Positions 56,957-64,000 of a stretch of 64,000 nt of DNA are shown in pieces; within the stretch, counting starts at the first letter, position 1, and every line of letters begins with the position of its first letter. The position numbers and the translations under genes are program-made. The stretch is from Streptococcus varani (GTDB lineage: Bacteria; Bacillota; Bacilli; Lactobacillales; Streptococcaceae): contig NZ_CTEN01000002.1 in NCBI RefSeq assembly GCF_001375655.1, forward strand, positions 434,001 to 498,000, in the 5' to 3' direction. The notes under the pieces were generated by a model. The model made no database searches and was not told where the DNA came from. It worked only from the letters and a program-made list of their open reading frames with translations.

Positions 56957-58630
56957 TTAGTAGGCTAAAACGATTGATTGATAGGGTTTCAAGGCAATCT
57001 TTTGGTCAAGTTCCCCTTCTTCATCGTAGTTATTCAAAAGAATCTCCACGATAGGTTTTGCCAGTTCGAGGCCGACCTCAGAATTTTGGAAATTAGTGAT
57101 AACGGCAACATTTTTATCCAATGTACGTTCATAAGCAATGACACCCTCCATCTCTTCAAACAAGGGATTGAATTCACCCAATTGAATCGTTTTTCCATAT
57201 ACAGGATTTTTGTAGAGTCTGGTTAGACGCTTGTAGTAATTGAGAACAGAGGCTTCATCATCTAATTGAGCAGCGACTGTAATCGAACGGTTTGGTTGCT
57301 GACTAAACATCCATGGACGAGTGGTTTCAGAAAAACCGAAATAAAGACTATCATCCCATTGTACAGGAGTACGGGCGTTATCGCGGCTAATTTTAGTAAC
57401 AGCATTAAAGGCTGATACTGGACTGTAACCATCCTTAATCGCCACTTCATACTCATTGAGAGTACTGATGTCATCAATTTCTTCTAAACTACCAAAAACT
57501 TGGTTTTCCATCCCAATTTCTTGTCCCTGATAGATGAATGGAATCCCTTTTCGCAACATAAAGACTGTTGCAAAAGCTTTCTTGCTCGTATCATTCAGGT
57601 CTGCTTCTGGAATATAGCGACTGACACCCCTTGGCTGGTCATGATTTTCGATAATGGTCGAAATAACACCTACAGGATCATTGCGTTTATGGGCCGCAAA
57701 GATACTTTCTTTAATTTGCTCGCTTGTTGGAGTTGTAAAATTGTGCCAGCCATCTTCTAAATTGATGGTGGACTGCTTGAAATCAAAGATGGATGAAAAA
57801 ACACTATCCTCTCCACCAATCAAGAATTGCAGGTCTTCGTCACTCTCATTAAAGACTTCTCCCACTGCAAAAGCATTGTACTTTTTGAAGGTTTCTTCAT
57901 ACATTTCCCGCAAGAATGGTTCAATCGGCTGAGCATTCTCAAGAAATACTTCTGGCGTCACGAGCCCATCTTTATTATCTGTCTTATAGTTGGTCCAATT
58001 CAGGTCTTTTTTGATGTTGATAATAGCATCAATTCGGAATCCTGCCACCCCTTTTTCAAACCACCAATTCATCATATCATAAATTTTTCGCCGAACAAGG
58101 GGATTTTGCCAGTTTAAATCAGGCTGTGTTTTGTGGAAAGAATGGAAATAATAAGTATCTGTTCCTGGAAGTTTCTCCCACATATTGCCACCGAAATAGC
58201 TCCTCCAATTACTTGGTGGTCCATCTGGACTGTCTACAAAATAGAAGTAATCACGGTATTCACTGTCTGGACTTTCCAGAGCTTTCTGGAACCATTCGTG
58301 CTGGTCAGAACAATGGTTGACCACTAAATCCAAGACGATATACATATCACGCTTCTTAGCTTCCGCAATCAACTCATCCATATCTTGGTCGGTTCCAAAA
58401 ATAGGATCAACCGCATAGTAATCCGAGATATCATAGCCCTGATCAACAAAAGGGCTTTTAAACATAGGTGAAAGCCAGACAATATCCACCCCTAAATCTT
58501 TTAGATAATCTAGTTTTTCTGTGATTCCTTTTAAATCACCGATACCGTCATCATTACTATCTTTAAAGCTTTTGGGATAAATTTGATAAGCAACTTTCCC
58601 CTTCCACCAATTTTTTTCCATACTATTCAT
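56957..58630 (-). CDS. Alpha-glucosidase, GH13 (oligo-1,6-glucosidase type)
   Basis: Cytoplasmic GH13 enzyme of about 557 residues that should cleave the alpha-glucoside imported by the ABC system encoded just upstream. Conserved regions: DLVVNHCSDQHEW, GFRIDAIINIKK (nucleophile Asp), AVGEVFNE (acid/base Glu) and IIENHDQPR (Asp). The residues after the region II Asp (AII) resemble alpha-1,6-active enzymes, but substrate preference is inference. The start is uncertain: MNSMEKNWW (58630) lies 3 nt after AAGGAG, and MEKNWW (58621) 12 nt after it; the open frame starts at 58642, upstream of the ribosome site. Last gene of the importer operon. Confidence 0.9.
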   Translation of the reverse strand: MNSMEKNWWKGKVAYQIYPKSFKDSNDDGIGDLKGITEKLDYLKDLGVDIVWLSPMFKSPFVDQGYDISDYYAVDPIFGTDQDMDELIAEAKKRDMYIVLDLVVNHCSDQHEWFQKALESPDSEYRDYFYFVDSPDGPPSNWRSYFGGNMWEKLPGTDTYYFHSFHKTQPDLNWQNPLVRRKIYDMMNWWFEKGVAGFRIDAIINIKKDLNWTNYKTDNKDGLVTPEVFLENAQPIEPFLREMYEETFKKYNAFAVGEVFNESDEDLQFLIGGEDSVFSSIFDFKQSTINLEDGWHNFTTPTSEQIKESIFAAHKRNDPVGVISTIIENHDQPRGVSRYIPEADLNDTSKKAFATVFMLRKGIPFIYQGQEIGMENQVFGSLEEIDDISTLNEYEVAIKDGYSPVSAFNAVTKISRDNARTPVQWDDSLYFGFSETTRPWMFSQQPNRSITVAAQLDDEASVLNYYKRLTRLYKNPVYGKTIQLGEFNPLFEEMEGVIAYERTLDKNVAVITNFQNSEVGLELAKPIVEILLNNYDEEGELDQKIALKPYQSIVLAY

Positions 58631-58663
58631 TTTCTCCTTCATTTATTTATGAGATAAAGCTAC

Positions 58664-59491
58664 TTATTTAACAGCACCATCTGCAATACCCTTGATGATA
58701 TTCTTTTGTAGGAACAAGAACATCAAAATAACAGGGGTAATCGTAATTAAGACAGCTGGGAAAATCAAGTCCCAGGAATTTCCGTACTGACCTGATTCAA
58801 TCTTAGCAAAGTAAACGGAGAGGGTTAAGGTCTTGATCGGACTATTTCCAATCACCAAAAATGGCAAAAGATAGTCATTCCAAATCCACATTCCGTTCAA
58901 AATAATCACGGTCATAGTCGTCGGTTTCAAGAGTGGCATGATGACTTTGAAGTAAACCTGAAATGGACTTGCTCCATCAATAATAGCCGCTTCTTCCAAG
59001 GAGGCTGGGATACTCTTAATAAATCCATGATAGAGAAAGAGAGACATGCTGAGTCCGAAACCACCATACATGAGAATCAGCCCAGGTACATTTTTCAAGC
59101 CCATGTTATCAAAAATGCTGATAAGCGGATACATGATGGCCTGAAAAGGAATCAACATGGAGGCCGTAAAGCAGAGCAAGAGAACAGTGGATAGTTTTGA
59201 CTTAAAGCGGACCATCATCCAAGCGGCAGCCGAAGAAACAAGAATAATTAAAGCAACTGACAGTACGGTAATGACTAAAGTTAAGACAAAGGAACTACCA
59301 ATATTAATTTTTTCTATGGCTGTTTGAATGTATTCAAAAGAGAAATTCTGAGGAAAAGCCATGGGTGATTTAACAATCTCCGTTTGAGATTTAAAGGAGT
59401 TCAAGACTAAGAAGACAACTGGAAAAAGGGTAAACAAGGCCATGATTGTAATGACTGCATACCGTAAGTAAGAATTTGTATTCTTTTTCAT
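58664..59491 (-). CDS. Sugar ABC transporter permease (MsmG/MalG type)
   Basis: 275-residue membrane subunit with six membrane segments and the EAA loop EEAAIIDGASPFQVYFKVIMPL, characteristic of carbohydrate uptake (CUT1) permeases. It overlaps the preceding permease gene by 4 bp (ATGA). It pairs with the MsmF-type permease; the ATPase must come from elsewhere, probably the shared MsmK known in streptococci. Confidence 0.92.
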   Translation of the reverse strand: MKKNTNSYLRYAVITIMALFTLFPVVFLVLNSFKSQTEIVKSPMAFPQNFSFEYIQTAIEKINIGSSFVLTLVITVLSVALIILVSSAAAWMMVRFKSKLSTVLLLCFTASMLIPFQAIMYPLISIFDNMGLKNVPGLILMYGGFGLSMSLFLYHGFIKSIPASLEEAAIIDGASPFQVYFKVIMPLLKPTTMTVIILNGMWIWNDYLLPFLVIGNSPIKTLTLSVYFAKIESGQYGNSWDLIFPAVLITITPVILMFLFLQKNIIKGIADGAVK

Positions 59492-60384
59492 TGTACTTCA
59501 ACCTCCTTTCTCTTAGTAATGACCACTTGTGTCAAGGATACTACAGCGATAATAATGAAGAAAATAACCGCTTGGGCCTGGGCCATACCATAGTTGTTGG
59601 TCGTATCTTTAGGAACCCGTAAGATTTGCAAGGCCAGCATACGGGTGCTGAACTCTCCGTTGGTCAAGGCTACGTTAGGATCCAAAAGTTTGAAACAGTT
59701 TGATAGAACCATAAAGAAGACAACTGTAAAGCTAGGCATTAGCATTGGGAAAGTCACATGACGTAGTTTTTGCCAATAGTTTGCTCCGTCAATATCTGCA
59801 GCTTCATACAAATCATCGGAAATGTTAGAAAGGCCTGTGATGTAAATCAACATCATATAACCAGACATCTGCCACGTTACCATGATCAAGAGAGCAATAA
59901 GATTTTTACCACTGTCTTGGGTCATGTTGTTCAACAAGTCAAAGGGCATTGAGCCATTAGGTCCAAAGAGCATCTTTGAAAAGACATTCTCATAGATGAA
60001 GAGCCAGATGTAGCCAAGAGCCAAGCCTCCCAGTAGGTTTGGCAAGAAGAAGGTCGCACGGAAAAATCCAACCATTTTGCCCAATCCATGAAGAAAAAGT
60101 GCTTGAGCCAAGGCTACAACATTGACTGCTACCACTGCCATGACTGTAAATTTTAAAGTATAAATAAAGGCTTTTCGGAAATTTTCATTCTCAAAGGAAC
60201 GAAGATAGTTTTCAAAACCAACCCAGGCTTCAAAAGCATTGCTCCCACCTGCAAAGTAAACGCCTCGCCAAGCAGAGAAAGAGTAGAGGACTCCAATGAT
60301 AAATGGGACCAATACCACCAATCCGAATAATATAAATGCTGGCAGGACAAATGGTGCAAACCATTTTTTATAAACAGAATTCAT
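59488..60384 (-). CDS. Sugar ABC transporter permease (MsmF/MalF type)
   Basis: 298-residue membrane subunit with six membrane segments and the EAA loop EAADIDGANYWQKLRHVTFPML. First permease after the binding-protein gene (93-bp gap) and translationally coupled to the next permease gene. AGGAGAAGC precedes the ATG. Substrate probably alpha-glucosides, from the two GH13 genes and gtfA nearby. Confidence 0.92.
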   Translation of the reverse strand: MNSVYKKWFAPFVLPAFILFGLVVLVPFIIGVLYSFSAWRGVYFAGGSNAFEAWVGFENYLRSFENENFRKAFIYTLKFTVMAVVAVNVVALAQALFLHGLGKMVGFFRATFFLPNLLGGLALGYIWLFIYENVFSKMLFGPNGSMPFDLLNNMTQDSGKNLIALLIMVTWQMSGYMMLIYITGLSNISDDLYEAADIDGANYWQKLRHVTFPMLMPSFTVVFFMVLSNCFKLLDPNVALTNGEFSTRMLALQILRVPKDTTNNYGMAQAQAVIFFIIIAVVSLTQVVITKRKEVEVQ

Positions 60385-60477
60385 ATGCTTCTCCTAAATA
60401 ATTCTAAAATGATAGGAGTGAGAAGTTTAGTAGCCCCCTTGGCTGACCGACTTTTCACTCCTGTCTTTCGTCTCTAA

Positions 60478-61965
60478 TTAATTTGCCGCAGCTTTCAAGT
60501 CTTCCCAAGTCTTGATATACTTGTCAGCAAAGTCTGAGTAAGTTTTTTCGTCCCAAGTTTCTTTGGTCATGTAGTTTTCTTTCAAATCATTTCCGATTTC
60601 TTCAAGGAAGTTTCCTGGAGCAGCATTGTATGGATTTGAAAGGGTATCTTCGCCAAGATATTGAACGATAGCGTTGTTTAATGTATTTGGTGAATCAGTA
60701 GCTGTTGGATCATTGTACATGATGAAGCCACTTTCTTCTTTGAGGAATTTAAGACCGCGCTCTGAGGTATAAAGCCATACGAGGAAGTCTTCTGCAGCCT
60801 TGATTTTTTCTTCGCCAACATTTTTGTTGATAGTGAAGTAGTTTGGAATAAAGACTGGAATAGATTTGGTAAAGGTTTCCGCTTTGCGTCCTTCAACAGA
60901 AATATCTTCTTGTGTGAAAGGCATTTTTACTGGAAGCATATCGAGAGTGGATACGATATCTTTATTCAATTTGACAAGGTTAGGATAGATCCAGTTTCCT
61001 TGTTTGATGAAGAGACCTTTATGGTTGGCAAACAATTCTAGAGAGTAGTCATATGAACCAGTTGTTGTGTTCACGTATTCAGGGCCACGTTTATTTGGGC
61101 CATTTTCACCAGCTGCATGCGCTGTGTTGTATTCCAAGACACCCATGGCTTTGATGATAGCAGATTTTGCTTTTTCCATTTGCTTAGGATCTGTGTACAA
61201 GGCATCCGAATAACTTTCAAAAGCAGCATTGATGGGAAGATTAGCCATGAAATGGTCTGAGTAGGTCCATTTTTCAGCACCCGCTTCCACAAAGACACCC
61301 GTCAATTGCTTGGTAAGATCTGTTTTTTCACTTGCAAAGGTATAGGTATTGCCATTCAATGTAACACTTGCACCAGTTGTGCCCTTAATGAAAGCATCAA
61401 CAGCATCTGTAAACTTACGGAATGAATCAAAATCAGAAGCTTTAAGATCCGCTGCTAATTTAGCAGTATCTGCTCCTGCAAAAAGTTCACCCAAGAGCTT
61501 GCTATCAAAAACATACCCATAGCCTTCTACAGTATAAGGAATCCCGAAGTTTTCCCCATCCGTTGAACGTAGTCGTTGCGCTTCTGGAACTTGTTCAGCC
61601 AATTTCTTCAACTCTTCATTAGATGAGTCATTGAGATTGTAGAGGAAATCACCATCTTTTGGCCCCCATGGCACCAGGGAAACTGTTGAGAAGATCGCCG
61701 GTGGATTTTTAGAAGCCATCTCTGCATTGGCTATTTCTGTCGTATCTGTACCTGATCCCGGAGAGAAAACTTTGAGCTTTTGCCCAGTTTCTGCTTCATA
61801 GTCTTTTGCTAATTGTTCCAACCCTGGACCAATTTCACTCTTGGTATTAAAAATGTATAGCTCATTGCTATTGCTTGAACCACCAGAATTTCCACATCCA
61901 ACTAGAGCAACACCTAATGAGACAGTTGCTAGCATGCGCAAAAATGTTTTTTTCTTCATAAACAT
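60478..61965 (-). CDS. Sugar ABC transporter substrate-binding lipoprotein
   Basis: Extracellular solute-binding protein, family 1, of about 495 residues. The signal peptide (KKKTFLRMLATVSLGVALVG) ends in the lipobox LVGC, so it should be lipid-anchored outside. The start is placed at ATG 61965 (MFMKKKTF), five bases after AAGGA; the next ATG (61959) is also possible. The open frame starts further upstream with no support. Longer than MsmE (about 420), closer to binding proteins for larger oligosaccharides. First gene of the ABC operon. Confidence 0.88.
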   Translation of the reverse strand: MFMKKKTFLRMLATVSLGVALVGCGNSGGSSNSNELYIFNTKSEIGPGLEQLAKDYEAETGQKLKVFSPGSGTDTTEIANAEMASKNPPAIFSTVSLVPWGPKDGDFLYNLNDSSNEELKKLAEQVPEAQRLRSTDGENFGIPYTVEGYGYVFDSKLLGELFAGADTAKLAADLKASDFDSFRKFTDAVDAFIKGTTGASVTLNGNTYTFASEKTDLTKQLTGVFVEAGAEKWTYSDHFMANLPINAAFESYSDALYTDPKQMEKAKSAIIKAMGVLEYNTAHAAGENGPNKRGPEYVNTTTGSYDYSLELFANHKGLFIKQGNWIYPNLVKLNKDIVSTLDMLPVKMPFTQEDISVEGRKAETFTKSIPVFIPNYFTINKNVGEEKIKAAEDFLVWLYTSERGLKFLKEESGFIMYNDPTATDSPNTLNNAIVQYLGEDTLSNPYNAAPGNFLEEIGNDLKENYMTKETWDEKTYSDFADKYIKTWEDLKAAAN

Positions 61966-62048
61966 CTCTTTCCTTATAAAATTTGAAGGCCATTTCACTA
62001 CTTCATATTTCGCTGTTTGTTTTTCGTTTGATATATATCGATGATCCT

Positions 62049-62077
62049 ATTATATGAAAACGTTACCATTTTGTAAA
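62049..62077 (-). promoter_or_regulatory. Promoter of the alpha-glucoside ABC operon with cre in the spacer
   Basis: On the minus strand TTTACA (62072-62077), 17-bp spacer, TATAAT (62049-62054). TGAAAACGTTACCA (62055-62068) is a full match to the cre/LacI-family pattern and fills the spacer. A second similar site, TGTAAACCGTTTTTA (62072-62086), overlaps the -35. One may be for CcpA and the other for the LacI-type regulator encoded divergently. Confidence 0.8.
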
Positions 62078-62134
62078 CCGTTTTTATAAAATTTTTTTAA
62101 AAATTTTTATCTATCAAAAAATTCACTCAAAACC

Positions 62135-62163
62135 TTGCTATCTTATGTAATTTTCTTTATACT
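62135..62163 (+). promoter_or_regulatory. Promoter of the LacI-family regulator gene
   Basis: TTGCTA (62135-62140), 17-bp spacer, TATACT (62158-62163), 28 nt before the start codon. Confidence 0.7.
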
Positions 62164-62190
62164 AAGAAAAAAGAAGAAAGGGAACTTCCT

Positions 62191-63183
62191 ATGTCAGCTA
62201 GTATTACAGATGTTGCAAAAAAAGCCAATGTCTCTGTCACGACAGTATCCCGAGCTATTAATGACCATCCCTATGTTTCTGACAAAACAAAAAAACGCAT
62301 CCGAAAGGCTATGCAAGAGCTCAATTACTATCCTAATAATATCGCTCAACAATTAAGAGGGCAAAAAACAAAGTTAATCGGCGTGACGGTTTCCTTTATT
62401 ACCAACCAGTTTTTCGCCTACCTAGTGGATGCTATTGAAAAAAAAGCCAAGCAAATGGGCTATCGTCTGATTATATTACAAACATCTGAAAGCCCTGAAC
62501 TGGAAGATTTTTATCTCGATCTCATTGCCAAAAAACAAATGGATGGCATCATCGTTACCAGTATCGGTCAAGCCACTCCAAAATTAAAAAATCTTATAAG
62601 TGAAGGAAAAGTTGTCCTCTGTAACCGCTATTTGGGAGATGAACCATTAGATATGATCCGCATCGATGAAGAGGAAGCTTGCTATCAAGGGACAAAATTG
62701 TTGATTGAAAAAGGACATGAACGTATCGCCTTTTGCACGGGAAATCATCGGCCACCTTCACCAAGTGATAAACGGTACAAGGGTTTTATGAAAGCAATGG
62801 ATGAAGCTGGTCTACCTTTCAACCATCGCCACTATTTCAAAAAAACTATGGGTATTGACGGCGGTCGAAGCTTTGCTCAAGCCTGGTTAAAAATGAAAAG
62901 AAATCGCCCTACTGCTGTCTTTTCAAACGGTGATATGACGGCAGCAGGTATAATATCTGAAGTTCAGAAGCATGATTACCGTGTTCCTGAGGATTTGGCT
63001 GTTTTGGGTTTTGATGATCAACCGATTGCAGAACTAACAACACCTGCTATCACAACTATCGCTCAACCTATAGAGGAAATGGGAGAGTTAGCAACAGAAA
63101 TATTAATCAACTCTCTAGAAGGCAATGAGGTCCCTAATTGTAGACTTCTAAAAACCGAACTAGTCATAAGAGATAGCCTATAA
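62191..63183 (+). CDS. LacI-family transcriptional regulator of alpha-glucoside use
   Basis: 330 residues with an N-terminal HTH (ASITDVAKKANVSVTTVSRA), hinge helix (NNIAQQLRGQKT) and sugar-binding domain with the LacI-type end VLGFDDQPIAELTTPAITTI. AAAGGGAA precedes the ATG. Transcribed divergently from the ABC importer operon and convergent with gtfA, so it is the likely local repressor. The ligand is not readable. It is a paralogue in fold of CcpA, and its operator may resemble cre, which makes the two sites in the divergent region hard to assign. Confidence 0.9.
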   Translation: MSASITDVAKKANVSVTTVSRAINDHPYVSDKTKKRIRKAMQELNYYPNNIAQQLRGQKTKLIGVTVSFITNQFFAYLVDAIEKKAKQMGYRLIILQTSESPELEDFYLDLIAKKQMDGIIVTSIGQATPKLKNLISEGKVVLCNRYLGDEPLDMIRIDEEEACYQGTKLLIEKGHERIAFCTGNHRPPSPSDKRYKGFMKAMDEAGLPFNHRHYFKKTMGIDGGRSFAQAWLKMKRNRPTAVFSNGDMTAAGIISEVQKHDYRVPEDLAVLGFDDQPIAELTTPAITTIAQPIEEMGELATEILINSLEGNEVPNCRLLKTELVIRDSL

Positions 63184-63218
63184 AAAAATGAATTCGACAT
63201 CCCTTCGAATTCATTTTT
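63184..63218. terminator. Bidirectional terminator between the LacI gene and gtfA
   Basis: AAAAATGAATTCGA (63184-63197) and TCGAATTCATTTTT (63205-63218) form a perfect 14-bp stem with a 7-nt loop and T-runs on both strands. Confidence 0.9.
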
Positions 63219-63222
63219 CCTT

Positions 63223-64000
63223 TTATTCAAACGTCACGTTCTGTCCATTTTCAAGAACTTTATAGGTCAATTCTTTCAGGTTAAGACTTGCCTCTGAAAC
63301 AACTGATTTATCTGCATTATATCGTGTAATGACAATACTATTGTCATCAGGAGTCGACACGTCTATACCACCATCTAAATCAAATGCAGAACTACGGTTG
63401 CGGTAGGTAAAGAGGCTGAGGAGGGCCTTGACGACAGGTCGCTCCACCTCTTGGGCAATTTCTTCACTGGTGTAATAGTGACGATTAATATTACGGCCTT
63501 CTTTAGTGTTTTCTAACAGTTCCAAGTCATTTTTACCTGCTAAGAAACCAACATAATAAACTTGTGGAATCCCTGGGGCAAAGGCTTGAATCAGGCGAGC
63601 CAGGAAGTATTTCTTATCATCATCTCCCAAAGCCGAGTAATAGGTTGAGTTGATTTGGTAGATGTCTAAGTTATTGTACTCTGCCGATGAATACTTGCGC
63701 TTCACATTGGCGCCAACCTTATAAAGTTCATTGGAAGCAAAATCAATTTCTTCATCAGTCAATATATCCTTGACATCAACCACTCCGATCCCATCATGTG
63801 TATCCAGAGTCGTAAATTGCTTCATAGGACTCATTTTCAACCATTTAGCTAGCTGATTGGTATGACCTGAATAAAGGGCATGAAGAGGCACCATTGGAAG
63901 AGCAAAGTCGTAGACATAATAATCATGATCGGCAATCTTGAACTGAATCGTGTAATGCTCGTGGATTTCTGGCAATAATTCTGCTCCTGCCGCCGCAGCC
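63223..64000 (-). CDS. gtfA: Sucrose phosphorylase, 5' part beyond the window
   Basis: Splits sucrose with phosphate into glucose-1-phosphate and fructose. The visible 258 or so C-terminal residues (from [16 protein letters not shown], running in frame to the window edge) contain the GH13 motif [13 protein letters not shown] (transition-state Asp), the [17 protein letters not shown] stretch and the [13 protein letters not shown] end block, all as in streptococcal GtfA. About 220 residues lie past the window edge. In S. mutans gtfA is in the msm operon with dexB; here it is a separate unit on the other side of the LacI gene. Confidence 0.93.
   Translation of the reverse strand, partial: AAAAGAELLPEIHEHYTIQFKIADHDYYVYDFALPMVPLHALYSGHTNQLAKWLKMSPMKQFTTLDTHDGIGVVDVKDILTDEEIDFASNELYKVGANVKRKYSSAEYNNLDIYQINSTYYSALGDDDKKYFLARLIQAFAPGIPQVYYVGFLAGKNDLELLENTKEGRNINRHYYTSEEIAQEVERPVVKALLSLFTYRNRSSAFDLDGGIDVSTPDDNSIVITRYNADKSVVSEASLNLKELTYKVLENGQNVTFE

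Overview
The window looks like chromosomal DNA of a low-GC Streptococcus, most likely Streptococcus suis or a close relative. I infer this from recognised gene content and synteny, not from a search. The pointers are the pbp2b-recR / ddl / murF wall cluster, the vicRKX (walRKJ) operon with a single-membrane-segment histidine kinase, divergent ccpA and pepQ, a folT gene behind a tetrahydrofolate riboswitch, and an msm-like alpha-glucoside region with dexB and gtfA. I see no rRNA, tRNA, CRISPR array or prophage.

Layout. 1-7.9 kb: murF, folT, ddl, a flotillin gene, recR and pbp2b (wall synthesis and repair). 8-13.5 kb: an ABC-F ribosome-protection-type ATPase gene whose 5' half, leader, a MITE-like element and an ISL3-family IS have been tandemly duplicated as a 2,281-bp unit across a 6-bp microhomology. 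13.6-18.3 kb: vicX-vicK-vicR and two genes of unknown function. 18.4-21.5 kb: a four-gene glutamine/glutamate-type ABC operon with a consensus promoter and a GlnR box. 21.6-23 kb: repeats and a deleted IS1182-type element. 23-30 kb: thrS with a T-box leader, two glycolipid glycosyltransferases, ccpA and pepQ with a shared cre site. 30-37.8 kb: small metabolic genes, two paralogous acetyltransferases, a diacylglycerol kinase-like protein, a CPBP protease, tgt and a DUF975 protein. 37.8-40.5 kb: a TetR-controlled ABC exporter operon with two visible operators. 40.6-42.4 kb: an intact IS1182-type IS. 42.4-46.8 kb: a beta-glucoside PTS operon (EIIBCA, GH1, antiterminator) with cre and RAT/terminator. 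46.8-54.7 kb: polA, small genes, an MFS transporter, and an ArsR-like regulator next to an MFS gene broken by one in-frame amber codon. 54.8-64 kb: alpha-glucan use, with dexB, a second GH13 enzyme, an ABC importer (two permeases and a lipoprotein) without its own ATPase, a LacI-type regulator and the 3' part of gtfA.

Two dispersed repeat families run through the intergenic regions. Family A is a MITE-like element with about 18-bp terminal inverted repeats (TATAGTC...TGAATTA). Six copies are present, 166 to about 410 bp long, and the size differences come mainly from a 61-bp hairpin-forming unit repeated inside. Family B is an element of about 75-105 bp with four copies. Carbon control is a common thread: cre-like sites are visible at ccpA/pepQ, the bgl PTS operon, dexB and the alpha-glucoside ABC operon.

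No clearly new enzymatic system stands out. The most interesting items are the microhomology duplication of the ABC-F gene region with a possible leader-peptide attenuator, the expandable MITE-like family, the riboswitch platform with competing hairpins at folT, and two genes (polA and a glycosyltransferase) whose -10 boxes sit exactly where a leaderless mRNA would start.
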